NCBI GenBank assembly: GCA_003255065.1
Contig: QAOA01001288.1
Span: forward strand, 31,071-95,070
DNA from: Cercis canadensis
Taxonomy: Eukaryota > Streptophyta > Magnoliopsida > Fabales > Fabaceae
Length of the DNA: 64,000 bases
Reading direction: 5' to 3'
Both the position numbers and the translations under genes were made by a program. The notes beneath the pieces are model-generated. The model was not told where the DNA came from and did no database searches. It worked only from the letters and a program-made list of their open reading frames with translations. Positions 46,750 to 59,061 of this stretch are shown one piece after another (position 1 is the first letter of the stretch; each line of letters begins with the position of its first letter).

Positions 46750-49107
46750 CATTTATACCTATTTCTTGTTTTGTTTGCGGCAAGCATGGACATTTTGCAA
46801 AAAAATTGTAAATACCAAAAACGCGAGTCTAATCCTCAAACCAATGTTACCAAAGAGCCACTTGTGGCTATGATTACTGAAATTAACATGCTTGAAGGGT
46901 CTAAGGGTTGGTGGGTTGATTTTAGTGCTTTTAGGCACATTTGTTTTGACAAATATTGGTTCAAGATTTTCAAACTTTATGAGAATCTCAATAAAATAAT
47001 GCTTGGTGATGCTTAAACTATTGAAATTTTGGGTAAAGGTGATGTGAAATTGAGATTTACTTCTAGACATATACTTACTCTTAAGAATGTGCTCTATATT
47101 CCCAAAATGAAGAAGAATCTTATGTCTTTATATCTCCTCAATAAGGCTAGCTTCAAACAAACTATTGAATCTGATCAATATGTAATTACTAAGAATGAGA
47201 TGTTTGTGGGCAAATGGTATACTAGTGATGATATGTTCAAATTGAATGTTGAGATGAATAATATGCCTTCAAGTTTTGTTTATATGTTTTTTTCTTTTAA
47301 TTTTTGGCATAAGCGTTTATGTCATATAAATAGCAAATATGTGCAAATGATGAGTAACTTAGGATTAATTCCTAAACTTGACAAAGATTTTGAAAAATGT
47401 GATTTTTTTGTAATATGTCAAAAATCACAAAAGGATCTCACAAAAGTGTTACAAGAGATTCTGAATTTTTGGATTTGATTCATACTAATATTTGTGAATT
47501 TGATGATGTTTGAACTCATGGAGGTATCACTTTTATAGAAGACTTTTCAAAATATATTTATGTATATTTGATGGCACATAAAAGTGAAGCTTTTAAAAAA
47601 TTAATTTTTTTTTTCTAAATGAAGTTGAAAATCAATTTGGAAAGAAAATAAAGCGTTTTCAAAGTGATAGAAGAAGGAAGTATGAATCAAATGAATTGAA
47701 TAATTTTATTCAAAGTTTAGGAATTATTCATAAAGTTACTCCTCCTTATTCACCTGCTTCTAATGGAGTTGCCAAAAGTAAAAATAGAACTCTTATTAAT
47801 CTAACAAATTCTATGTTTTTACATTATGGTGCTCCATATAATTTTTTGGGTGAAACTATTTTGATTACTTGTTATGTTTTTAATTGTGTTCTTCATAAAC
47901 AGTCTTTTAAAAATCTTTTTGAGTTATGGAAAAAGCATCAGCCTAATTTGAGTTACTTTAAAATTTATGGCTATTTAGCCTATGTGAGGATTGTAGATCT
48001 GAAAAGATTTAAATTGAGTGCTCAAGCTTCTACTTGTGTTTTTGTTGGCTATACTTTGAATAGTATAACATATAGATTTTTTGATCTTGAACACAATGTG
48101 ATTATAGAATCAAGCGATGTTATCTTTTATGAAAATAAATTTCCTTTTAATCTTAAAAATAGTGGGGGTCAAGAAATTTTGAATGAAAATGAACCTCATT
48201 TTTCTACTCTTTATACTTCTTTACAAGTTGAAAGAAATTTTGAATTAAAGCCTAGAAGGAATAAAAGGGCTAGAGTTGAAAAAGATTTTGGTCCAAACTA
48301 TATAATTTATAATATGAATAATACTTCAAGTTCTTTGCAAGAAGCTTTTGCATCACATGATTCTATTTTCTGGAAAGAAGCAATAAATGATGAAATGGAA
48401 TATCTTATGTCTAATAGAATATGGAAATTAGTTGATTTACCTTTTAGTTATGTAGCTATTGGTTGTAAATGGGTTTTAAGGAAAGTTGAAACATGATAGT
48501 ACTATAGATAAATACAAAGCTATGTTGATGGCCTAGGGCTTTACTTAAAAAGAGAATTTGGATTTCTTTGATACTTTTTCTTCTGTTGTTAGAATTACAT
48601 CCATTAGATTGTTGATTGCTATTGCTGATATTCATAATATGTATATTCATCAAATTGATGTAAAGCCAACGTTTTTGAATGAAGATTTAGATGACGAAAT
48701 ATATATGCAACAATCTGAAGATTTTCTTGTGGAATGCCAAGAGAATAAGGTATGCAGACTAACTAAGTCGTACTGACTTAAACAAGCACCTAAATAATAG
48801 AATGAGAAATTAGATTTATGCATGCTTGAAAATAGTTTTAAATTTAGTGAATTTGATAAATGTTTGTATTTCAAATCTATTAATAATTCTCATGTTATTA
48901 TAAGCTTGTATGTAGATAATTTGTTAATTTTTGATACAAGCTTATTTATTATAGAAGGTACTAAAAATTTGCTTCATAATAATTTTAGTATGAAAAATCT
49001 TAGTGAAGCAAATATTGTTCTTGGCATGAGAATTACTAGAATGCATGATAAAATTTTCTTGATCAATCTCATTATGTAGAAAAAGTTTTGAATAAATTTG
49101 GTTATAG
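46750..49107 (+). pseudogene. Decayed Ty1/copia gag-pol
   Basis: Order of blocks: zinc knuckle CFVCGKHGHFAKKNC (one extra residue before the last Cys); protease region WWVDFSAFRHIC; integrase finger (FWHKRLCHIN, CDFFVICQKSQ) and core (PYSPASNGVAKSKN); linker; RT (WKLVDLPFSYVAIGCKWVL, HQIDVKPTFLN); and a catalytic box reading YVDN (about 48910-48921). At least eight stops or frame changes occur. The RT ends at about 49100 where a TIR element is inserted; RNase H and the 3' LTR are not seen. Confidence 0.85.
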
Positions 49108-50273
49108 GGTATGTGCGATTTACCCCTACAACTAAAAAAAATTACAAAAGACTTTCTTAAACTATAAAAATGTGTAAAACATCCCCAAGACCCAAACAAC
49201 CGCTCATAAATGGACAACAAATATCACGTGCTTGGCATGTGGTGCCATTAATTACTGATTAACTCAAAAAGTAATCATTAATTAACCCAAAAAATTAACA
49301 AAACTACTAATTAATCACTAATTACCTCTCCCTCCGTCTCTCACCCTCACCCTCATTTCTCATAGTCACCCCACCAACACTAGCGATAGCGGCAGCAACT
49401 GCCACTAGCTACCACTGCCACCAACACAAAGAACACCTTGATGCGTCTTCTTCCATCATCAACAGCAAGAGCTCCCATGTGACGAAGCAGAGTTGCAATA
49501 GATCCAACACCATCCAAAGCAATCGACTAAGATTTCAAAAACCTAGTTAAGAAAATCAGATTTAGAGGCTAAAAAAAGAGTCCATGGGATCGGATTGTCG
49601 CCGAGATAAAATATCTATGGAAAAAAGACTCAAGTTTCAAAGCTATTATGGCATTCCCCTAGTCAAAATCCCCTTCTTCCTCTCCCCTTTTGCTCTTAAA
49701 TTTGAAGCAACACAAATTTTTCAGGAACACAGTACGATACCCATAAAGGCCAAAGGAAGAAGCTATGAGCAATTCTCCATGTAAAGATCAAAACCAATGA
49801 TCAAAATCTCCTTCGCTGTCTTCAACCCATGACCGAAGGCCGCTAGATGGATTTACTAGGTGCCCTTTTGTAACTGAGTTGTTAACAATTATTAGGTTCA
49901 AATATTATTTGGGCAAAAAAGCTTTAGTTTTAACTGATGAAAGTGGTGATCATGACTATGGCGGTGACGACGCTGCTGCTGGTCAACTTGCCAGAGGTTG
50001 AAGATGACAAAATTAGAATATTACTATTTGGCCTTGACAAATTTTAAATATTACTGCTTGGCCCTGCATTTATAAATCCAATTTTCATTTATACCCTTAT
50101 AAATTGCACTATGACCCATAATTAATAATTAATCATATCTTATGTGTAACACATTATGTTTTCTGTCTATTTATAGACAGCCATTTAGGTCTTCGAGATA
50201 TTCTGCACATTTTCATAGTTCAAGGAGATCTTTTATAACTTTTTTTTAGTTTTGAGGATAAATCACACATACC
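49108..50273. mobile_element. TIR element of 1.17 kb with TTATAG flanks
   Basis: Inverted ends of about 90 bp (ggtatgtgcgatttacccct... and its imperfect complement ending atcacacatacc) frame the segment. The 6-mer ttatag occurs at 49102-49107 and 50274-50279. No transposase is recognisable. The superfamily is open; because the flanking 6-mer partly overlaps the inverted repeat, the duplication length is uncertain. Confidence 0.6.
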
Positions 50274-50279
50274 TTATAG

Positions 50280-51080
50280 TTGAAGGAAATTTTTTAGACT
50301 TTCCCCATAAATATATAAAAATTCTTTGATTAGCCCCTCTATTTGAGAGAAGAAAAAAGGAAAAAAAATACATATGAGAACAATCAATAAACAAATGTTA
50401 GAACAATATCGTTCTAAAAAATTTAGAAACATGCATTTGGATTGTCATGGATTATGCAACCTCACTAAAAGGAACGTTTGACACAGCCTCTCTATTATGC
50501 TATGGAGCATAAAATGTTTGATGAGTATACCATTAGAAGCATAAATGATTTACTATATTCCTTTCAATATATTGCATAGGATCATCAGAATATGAAAATT
50601 GATTCATTAAATTGAAAATTTTACTAGCTCTTTTAACAACACAACCATTTCAAAATCTTCTACCTAAAAGAAGAAAAAGAACAAGAAAACCCTCAAAAAC
50701 TTACGTCGGAAGCACCACAAATGCTGATATACTAAATAGCTACATGCTCTAGATACTAATAACAAGGAACGAAACCCTTCAAAGACCTTCTTACCCATAA
50801 AAAGTAAAGCTTTAAAGGTCTTCGTCAGAGAGGACATACACGACAACGTCATCAAATGAAGAAGCTTCAGCTCATGTGCATGAACTGGGATTCTGATTCC
50901 ACCCCCAAATGATATAATCCATCACTAGAGCACTCCTGTCCTCTTTTCTTCAGGTCCTGAAAAACATTATGAGACGATAGAATGTCATAGAATTCATACA
51001 TGGGATACATTCTCTGCAGATTAAGAATAGACCAAAAGGAAATCTGAGAGGTGCCTTGTACCAGGACAAAATAGATGTAG
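50280..51080. other. Non-coding DNA left of copy B
   Basis: No gene is recognised. It includes the left flank (aatagatgtag) of copy B, which was lost from copy A where the Athila LTR lies. Confidence 0.45.
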
Positions 51081-51310
51081 GTGGTGGGGTTTATAACTAT
51101 ATTTTCAACTACTAGAGAAGAACCACATCAGCTAACATAACCAGATATTTGAAGAAGCAATTATGATATATAGAGAAGAATGTAGCATTATCAACCCACT
51201 AAACACATACACTTGATCATAAGTGAAGCCATTAAGTGAAGCCATTGTACAAAAAGGATTTAAGAATATAAGACAGGAAAGAAGAGAAAACAAGCAGAAG
51301 TATACGCAGA

Positions 51311-51655
51311 TCAGTTTCCGTAGAACCAACTTAAGGTTTCTAATGAAGAGTGATAAAGGAATAGAGAGGGTTTAAAAATAGCTCCACCATTCATGTATTC
51401 AAACTTATCGTGTTTAAAATTTTGCATGGGCCAGTGTTCCCTGATGCTAACTTCACAGATACTATTAGCTCCTTTTCGATACCACTGTATTCTGAGATGC
51501 ACCAGAAGTTGGTCAACCTTCATCGCAATACTTAATGCACCAGCATTGCTCCACCTCCTCTTTATACAGTTCACTAATCTTAATAGCAACTCATCATGTA
51601 TACCACGGACAATATTATCATTACTAACTCTAGCTTCTTTAACTAATATAATGAT
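51311..51655 (-). CDS. Conserved exon of an unidentified gene (copy B)
   Basis: A 114-codon open exon plus stop, starting after the acceptor ttcttttag/atc in phase 0. It includes LLLRLVNCIKRRWSNAGAL and WPMQNFKHDKFEYMNGG. Copy A differs by several mostly conservative substitutions and keeps the frame up to its LTR insertion, which suggests coding constraint at the time of duplication. I recognise no domain. Upstream exons should lie on the minus strand between 51656 and 52520, but I could not delimit them. Confidence 0.45.
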   Translation of the reverse strand: MIILVKEARVSNDNIVRGIHDELLLRLVNCIKRRWSNAGALSIAMKVDQLLVHLRIQWYRKGANSICEVSIREHWPMQNFKHDKFEYMNGGAIFKPSLFLYHSSLETLSWFYGN

Positions 51656-52520
51656 CTAAAAGAACTAGTGCCTTGTGTCTATAAGCAATCTCCAAAAGAG
51701 TTATCTCACTTGGGAAAATCATGGAGTTATTATGGGAAATTCAGCTTAAAGTAGAATTATAGAGGACTTTTCAAACTCCTAAGATCAAATGCCCTAGGTA
51801 ATCATTCTTGCAATCCTGCCTTGCTCAAGCTGTTAATGACCTAACAAATTATGGAGTGTATTAGAAATCCCCCCCAAAAACATCTGTTCGAAGACCTTCT
51901 TTTAGTAGGTGTAGGGTTTCATGATCAGCTTTTAGTATCTCCATCCAAAGCAAGATCTCTAGATTCTCTATGGAATTTTCTCACTGCTACACTATTGCTT
52001 CTCATCCATTTTCTAATTCGTTGAGCCTAGGAATTCTTGCTGTTACCTTACATAACTGATAAAGATCAATTGTAGACTCTCAGAATAATTGGTGGAAGAT
52101 GAAAGCTTCCAAACAGATCAGATACTTTGAAATTAAAGACTAAATTCTAGACATAAAACAATCAAAAGACTTGCATTCTTGTCTGAATAGTCAGGAAAAA
52201 GAGAAGACAACTAGAAACACTGTCCCTTACATTCTGACACTAGCCATCCAAAATTATCAAATAAAAGGACATGAAAAAACATCAAGGAACCAAATTAATA
52301 GGCAACTACTTTACTCACCCTCCAGTAGCGAAGACGGTGTTGCACCACTGTTGCAAAAACTCTAAACTGGGGCTAATTTCTTATTTCCATAAAAAGGAGC
52401 TCCTGTATCACATGATAACACCAACACAAAAAGAACAAAGGAAAGTGACCAATATGCTATACGTTACATTTAATAACCAAAGGAAAATTATATTGAGACC
52501 TTACATTTAATAGGAAAGAG
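51656..52520. other. Region between the unidentified exon and the agenet gene
   Basis: No defensible exon. An open block with ADHETLHLLKEGLR (about 51880-51950, minus) is conserved with copy A and could be an upstream exon of the unidentified gene. Confidence 0.35.
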
Positions 52521-55500
52521 TCATTTTGGTGAGCATGGTGGATGATGTTGCAAAATTTCCCAAGATGGTCGCATGTTAGCTGACAAAGGCATCCCAAACT
52601 CCAATACACCCTTTATCCATTTAATCCTGTTTACAAGTTCCTCCAAGTCCAAAATTGCAGCTTCCATTGTATTGGAAAACATGGAATTCAGACAGATGCT
52701 TTTATTACATCTCATCTTCTTTAAGGGATACTTATCATCATATCTATCATTTACTGCAGTTTTTCCCACCATTTCAGTTGATGCCTCTCTAACATGTGAA
52801 CTCTCTGAACAACTAGTTTTTCCACTGCTGGTGTCACCAATATCAAACTCCATACCATTTGTGGCAGTATTGCAATGATTTTTAATTGCCACGGATATTT
52901 CTGGAGGGTCTATGAGGGCCTCAGAATTTTGAGAAGATTGTGAAGAATCAGATCTGAGCAATGCTCTTATTGTAGGCTGATGTTGAACAGTCTTTGCAAC
53001 TCCATCAGCAGAATTTATGTTTACAACATCTCCTGCAACTGTAAAAGGTTGATGTGAAACAGCAGACAATTTTTAGAACAAGTCAGCAATATATAGTTGA
53101 ACAAAATGCACCCAGAAAAACAAACTGTATAAAGAAAAATCAGACTAAAGTATGCTCCTAAAATGTCAAAAGAAATAACATAAAAAAGAAGAAAAGGAAG
53201 CTAAAAATTATTAGCCCTCAAATCTCTTTAAATATCTGTAAACAATAGCTCCCAAAAATATAGTGAGACACCAAAGCGATGCCCAAGAGTGCCCCACAAA
53301 TAAATTAAGTAGAGTTAGCAACCAACATTTCTACAACAGGACTAAATTATGCCTCGTCTGCACACAGACAAGTAAATCCAAGATCAACAAATATCTAATG
53401 GAAAATCAAGAATGCACAACAGTATATTCTCAAGCTATATCACCTGAATTGACTACTGGCTTAATTATCTGAGCACAAGGATGCCTGCTTCCACCCTCCT
53501 GCAAGGGATAGCAAGCATATAAAGTAATGATGTAGGAACCAATTATGTAAGGAAGACAAAAATCACACGAAATAAGGTATCCACTATCCATCAATCAGCC
53601 AACGCAGTAAATTAAACAATTGCATCTGATGGTTACAAATGTATCAAGAGTCATATTTTCAACGAAAACAAAAGGGCTAAGGAAATACATGCCAAGAGTA
53701 TTTTGATAATCATCTCTTGCAACACCATGAAAGCCATTGAATTTAGAAATCAGGCTACTGAAAGACCTGGCATGGTGATTGGTGATTGGTGATTGGTGAA
53801 TGGCATTTAGATCACCAGCCGAACTACAGGTGCAGTAGCCATACAGGTGAAATCAGCAAGAAAGTAAAACATGTAATTACTAAATTAATATTAAAAAGGA
53901 AAGTTTCTAAAGATAATATATTAAGGTAGCGGATGCATAACTACTTGGAAGAATTTTACTATCAAACAACAATACTATAGTATAGAAGAACTTCATTTTC
54001 TATTTTCTCAATATCTGTTCTCCTATGAAGCCATATCCTTGTAGGAAACACTATAGAGACGTTTTGGTGTTTGGTATGCTTGCCCACATATTTTCCCTAT
54101 TCAATTTTTTATTTCAAGCAACATTTCAGGCTGTGCCCAAATTGGGTTTTGAAACAGTAAGAAACCTTTTGAAATCATTTTGAAATGCCAAAACACACGT
54201 CAAAACACTATAGAAAAACACTTCTGAAATGCTCTGAAACTCAGTAACATGCATCAAAAACCTATTATTGGGAAGTCTATGCCACTAACAATTCAATTCT
54301 CCCTTTGGACTCCTATTTATAGTTTTGTTTCACAGAAACCTCACTTTCCAGGATGTAACCCCTTTCTCATCTTCAGAAATTTCAGGGTTGAGATTAAAAA
54401 TGAATATGGTGACAAACTGACAATCCAACACTATAACTGATAAAATTTACATTAATAGGAGGTGATTGCTAAGCTACCCAAGGAGGGTAGCACTACTCCA
54501 CAATGTTCCGATCAAACCCAGGTCCTAAAATTGGTGTCGTTGCAAAGATCTCAAAAAATTGAGTCACACAATGTGGGTCAGATTCCAAAACAGTTGACAG
54601 AATTTAAGATTAATTGTGTCAAACAAAATAATTATTCGTGGCTATTATTAATTTGGCACTTTTCCTGTATAGCTTTGTTTATTTTACCTCTGGGTGACTT
54701 TTTTTTTTTTTCGAGATCTTCGCAATGACACCAATTTCAAGATGTGAGTCCCACCAGAACCTCCTCGAATAAGGGAGTGGTGTAGCGCTACCCTCCTTTT
54801 GAAGGGGAGGTAGCATAGCACACACCTTAATAGGAACCAGAAAAATAATTTCTCCAAGCGAAATCTGAAGGTCCTAAACTATAAATAAAGAGAAAGAAGG
54901 CTGTGTGTGTCTTTAGACTATTTATCACACAGCATTATATATGTCTGACAGAGAATGGAAAGAAACAGAATTGGATGGAATCTCCCCAATGGGGTGTGGG
55001 GTAATGAATAGTTGCTTCTAAAAGTCATTGGGTGTGTTCATGAAGGGTCATATTGTTTCTAAAGGTCATATTCTTTCTTGTACACATGTTTCTCAGAACA
55101 CAGGACACAACCAAAGAGTTATGGCTCTCTGTCAAAGTCATGTCTGCACATACCCTGATGTGTAAGTAAACAACATTTCAGGCATGTAATCTAGTGATTG
55201 CATCCGTACCAATATTCAGTGTATCCACCAATCAGTATAGGCCCAAAAAATCCATTCTTCTAGCTAGTCACTTAAACAAAATCTAATATTCAGTGCCTAA
55301 GCAGACTTACAAGATGTAAGAAACCAAATAAGAAATACATAACTTTACCTCTTTCCTTTATGAGTTGTAAATATTATATCAATTATTGACACAGATAGCT
55401 TTGACTGCAAAATTTAACTAGAAAACATAAACATGGGGAAAGATAAATTACAAACCAAAACGAATGTGAAATTGTGGGAGTATAGGCACACACCGTAGGC

Positions 55501-58177
55501 ATAGGTACTGTCCAACCATTTTCCGGGCACCAGTCTAAAGATGGGCGCAGGTCCTCGCTGAAAACTTCATGAGATGATGGTCCTTCACCAAATGGAGGAA
55601 GTAACAAATCAATCTAGAAAGGCAATAAAACACAAGCGAGATAAATAAAATGCAACAGCAACAAAATGGTAAAGTACTTCCAAACAGGCGTTATCTTCAA
55701 GAACAAAATCCTAAAGAAGACTTTTTTATAGTGCAAATAGACTAGAAAGATACAATAACCACAAATTCAAGCTATCATTTTATCCATTTCTTGGGTAGTA
55801 ATGTGTTTCTTTTAAAATAAGAACCACAACTTCTGCTAACACGCACTGACAAAGATAGCAGAAAAAATGGTGGAGTCAGTAGTAGATGGATATGGCACAA
55901 TGCCACAATCCAGAAATAAAACTTTATCATTCATTAAATTAATATTCAAATAGCAAGTAGCATGTAGCATGTAGTAACATGAAAAGATAATTACAAACAA
56001 GTACTTAACCACTCAACAGTAGTTTTTCATTTAAAAAATTCAAAACTATTCATCAGAAAAGCTCAAATTTTAATTTTATTTCTATTATGCAACAGCCAAA
56101 ACTTAAGGATGTATAATATATGCATGTATGTACATATGAACATCAGACACACGTGTAGAGAGAGAAAGAAGAGTGATCTGCACAAAGAATATTTTCTTCC
56201 TTGGAAAATTAGTTAAACACCTCTTGTCAGGAGGAATGTGGCGAAACCCTGGTACACATCCAAATTTGAAATATTACTAAAACAATATATGGGTGTGAAA
56301 ATCATTATCATTAATGTTATTGTAGCAGCATTTGGAAGGAAAAATATGGGTAGCTTAAGGTGCTTCGGCGGGAGGTGAAGTAGCCACCAGAGGCGCAAAA
56401 AATTTATTAAATTCATATACAAGAACAAGTTTTATATCATAAAAAAAAAAAAAAAAAAAAAAAAAAANAAAAAAAAAAAAAAAAATCTAGATTCTCATTG
56501 AATACATATGTTTTTATATCATCATATATTCATAGCAATCAACATATACTAAGATGCTGTAAACTGTAAACTTGTGTAATCTTTAATAGTCCACTCTAAT
56601 TTCTCATTGAACACATAGTTCTATATATGATATGATGATGGTTAGAAATGGTATGCTATATAGTAATCATTTTATGTACACATTATCTGATATTATCTCA
56701 TAACACCTTACATACATCTTTCTAATTTTCTGACAGTAGATTCAGGACCATGGATATGTCAGATTTGAGGTTCCTCTACTTTTAAATCTTTTCATACCAA
56801 TCTTATCTAGATTGGCACAAGGTGGGCCTGGGCAGAATCTTCTTGACTTCCTCTGCTCTGACCAAGCGCTGGAAGCTCATCTTTATCTGTGAGTTGATCT
56901 TTATGATTCTTCTTTTCTCTCTCTCTCTCTCTCGGATCAAGCGTTACTTACCCTTTTAAGGCACTTACAGGTAGCTAAAAGTTGTTTTAAGGCAAGGACA
57001 AGCAAGTGAAAACACCTCACAGAAGGCACCCCACAGACCTCAGTAAGAATAATAGAATCCTTCCCCCGAGAGAACACCTTTGACAACACAGCATTACAGT
57101 AATAATCTTTTCTCTTTGTAGACCAAATTGGTAGACAGGAAAAGATGAGTTGAATCCTATAAAACCAATGTCCTAAGCATAAAAAATGGAACCAAAAAAA
57201 AGAAAAGAGAGAAAGAAAATGTAAAACCTATGCTCAAAAAAGCTTGGATCTTGAAAGTCTAAATTGTCTAATTAAATAATTTCCAAGAATAATAGCACAC
57301 TGAAGATACATAGAGAGAATTCAATATGACTAGAGAACATAGAGTTAAAGGCAAGGAACTATTACCTTAAGCTTTCCACTGTCCAATATTTCAGCTACTC
57401 TTCCAGACCAATAACAACCCTCAGTCCACCAATCTACCAAATCCCCCGCCTTCCATGCATTATTAACAATAACTATAACTTCTGAGATGGTACTGACATC
57501 AGGCTTTTCACTTTCATGATAGATAGTAGGAAAGTGAGGTCGAACCATCAATTGCATTTTTTTTGACTCACAGAAACCGGTTGGGGGTCTTTGAAATATC
57601 TTTATCCATAATATTTCTGCAAAGAAGTTCAGTAACAACTATAATTTCATATAAATGGTGATCCCTGCAACACATGGATTCTTAGTTTCCTTTTCCATGT
57701 TTTTATTTTTTTATTTTTTTAACAAATAGGCAGAGCAATTAGAGAGCTCTCTTTAGCTAAAGCCCTCTTTTTCTTTTTCGTTGTTTGATTTTCCTTATCC
57801 ACAGTCATTGTTCTAATCTTTTCTCTTAACTAATTCTTCTTTTTATCTTAAAAGTAGAAAAGTACAATTCCATAAAAATAGAAATTAACCGTATTATCTT
57901 CTGCTTATCAAAGGGGAACATAAAACTTAGCATTTGACCCAACTGTTTTATGCTCAATCAGAAAAACAAATGTATGTTTCATATCAAATTTCATATGAAT
58001 ATCTTTTAGGTAAGAAATTACCAAGAACAACTCATATAAAAAACACTTTGTGTGCATAAACTTGAAACTCAAGTTTCACTTTTAGGAAGCAGCTTAAACA
58101 CACTTACCTTGATCTGGATAGTCCAAATATTCAAACGCATGTTTCGCCTTATAATTTTTCTTGCTCATCTGTCTTAT
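52521..58177 (-). CDS. Agenet-domain protein gene, 5' end not in view
   Basis: Four exons on the minus strand: 58177-58108, 57616-57366, 55613-55494 and about 53050-52521. The first three join in phase (phase 1 then phase 0). Together they encode a region ending MVRPHFPTIYHESEKPDVS and an agenet/Tudor-like domain (WKAGDLVDWWTEGCYWSGRV ... FGEGPSSHEVFSEDLRPSL). Plant agenet proteins, some with a BAH domain, read methylated histones or link to chromatin; the upstream part is not visible here. The last exon has lost the acceptor used in copy A (tgtttcag is tgtttcac at 53055-53062) and has a one-base deletion just after it, so in-frame joining is doubtful. Gypsy elements begin 580 bases upstream of 58177. 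Confidence 0.75.
53773..53802 (+). repeat. Short tandem gattggt repeat
   Basis: About four units of gattggt in the agenet intron of copy B; copy A has one. Confidence 0.8.
55679..57365. other. Agenet-gene intron beyond the duplication
   Basis: Non-coding and single copy in the window. It contains the poly(A) run at about 56440-56485 and a (CT)n run near 56915-56932. Confidence 0.6.
56438..56485 (+). repeat. Poly(A) run with an N
   Basis: Nearly 50 A residues with an N at 56468; length is unreliable and a contig join is possible. Confidence 0.85.
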
Positions 58178-58754
58178 CTGACAGAAAGAAAATAGTAAAA
58201 TAATTAAATGGAACTATTTAATATATGAAATTATTAGATTTTTCTAAAAGAACAGATAAAAAAAAATGTAACAGATATGAACATGCCAATCATAATAGTC
58301 ACAGAGCATCGGGCATAAACGGCCAAAAGGGAACACAGGCACAACATTCAGAACTGAAAAATGGGAGTAATGGAACGGAGGGTGTTAAATTGTCAAACTG
58401 GATAATGAATCAAGACATTCAATTCTTTTTCCAGTAAAAGAAAAATATTAAGAGAGGAAGAATACAAGATGAAGGGAGGATAAGCTATCCTCTAAAAAGC
58501 AAACACAAAAGAAAAAGCCGCAAGAATAAAAGAAAAATTAATGTATAAGAGCTCTCCACCAAAGAACCATTGTCAAAAAAGACCATGAGCTGAATACCAA
58601 ATATCTGCCAAAGAATAAGTGAGACAACTTGGGGCCAGCAGAGCAGCCAAGTCACGACAAAATAAGTTTTGGGAAAATTTGAAACAGCACAGATGTGGAA
58701 CCCGTTCATTGCATATTAGCTTTCTTAAAACATCAGCCTCAAAAAAATCCTACC
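58178..58754. other. Non-coding DNA upstream of the visible agenet exons
   Basis: Probably intron. No BAH-like or other exon is seen before the gypsy LTR at 58755. Confidence 0.4.
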
Positions 58755-59061
58755 TGTTATGGTCCCACAACTTCCCCTTTTCCATTAAGTGGTCACCTAA
58801 CTAGCATGTGACTTTTTAATGTTTCTGAATGGCTTACAACAGATCTAGGCTTTCTAATACTTAGGCTAGGCTTAGTACTAGAGACTGAAACCTAGTATAA
58901 ATAATCTTGGAGCCATTGTATTCAGCTGTCTTACAATATATTTTTAAATATGAGTGGTTTGTATGCATAAGAACCCTAACTCTCTGTTCCTATCTCAATT
59001 TCTCATGTCCCCTCCAAAATGCTGTCATAAATAACTTTTGTTCTCACTCAATACTCCATCA
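58755..59061 (+). repeat. 5' LTR of an older gypsy element
   Basis: Begins TGTTATGG and ends CTCCATCA, with a TATA box (tataaata, 58896-58903). It is followed by a PBS-like tggtatcaaag at 59065-59075. 307 bp; no second LTR is in view, so the 5' boundary is inferred. Confidence 0.65.

Larger units (their letters stand above)
51081..55678 (+). repeat. Copy B of the tandem segmental duplication
   Basis: Collinear with 25559-40685 after removing insertions. Its right limit (aaagtact, 55678) lies in an agenet-gene intron that continues to upstream exons. Confidence 0.92.

Noticed and set aside
50664-50855. 63-residue minus-strand ORF near copy B
   Set aside because: No domain, no conservation visible in the window, and it ends in a poly-Phe tail from a T/A-rich run.
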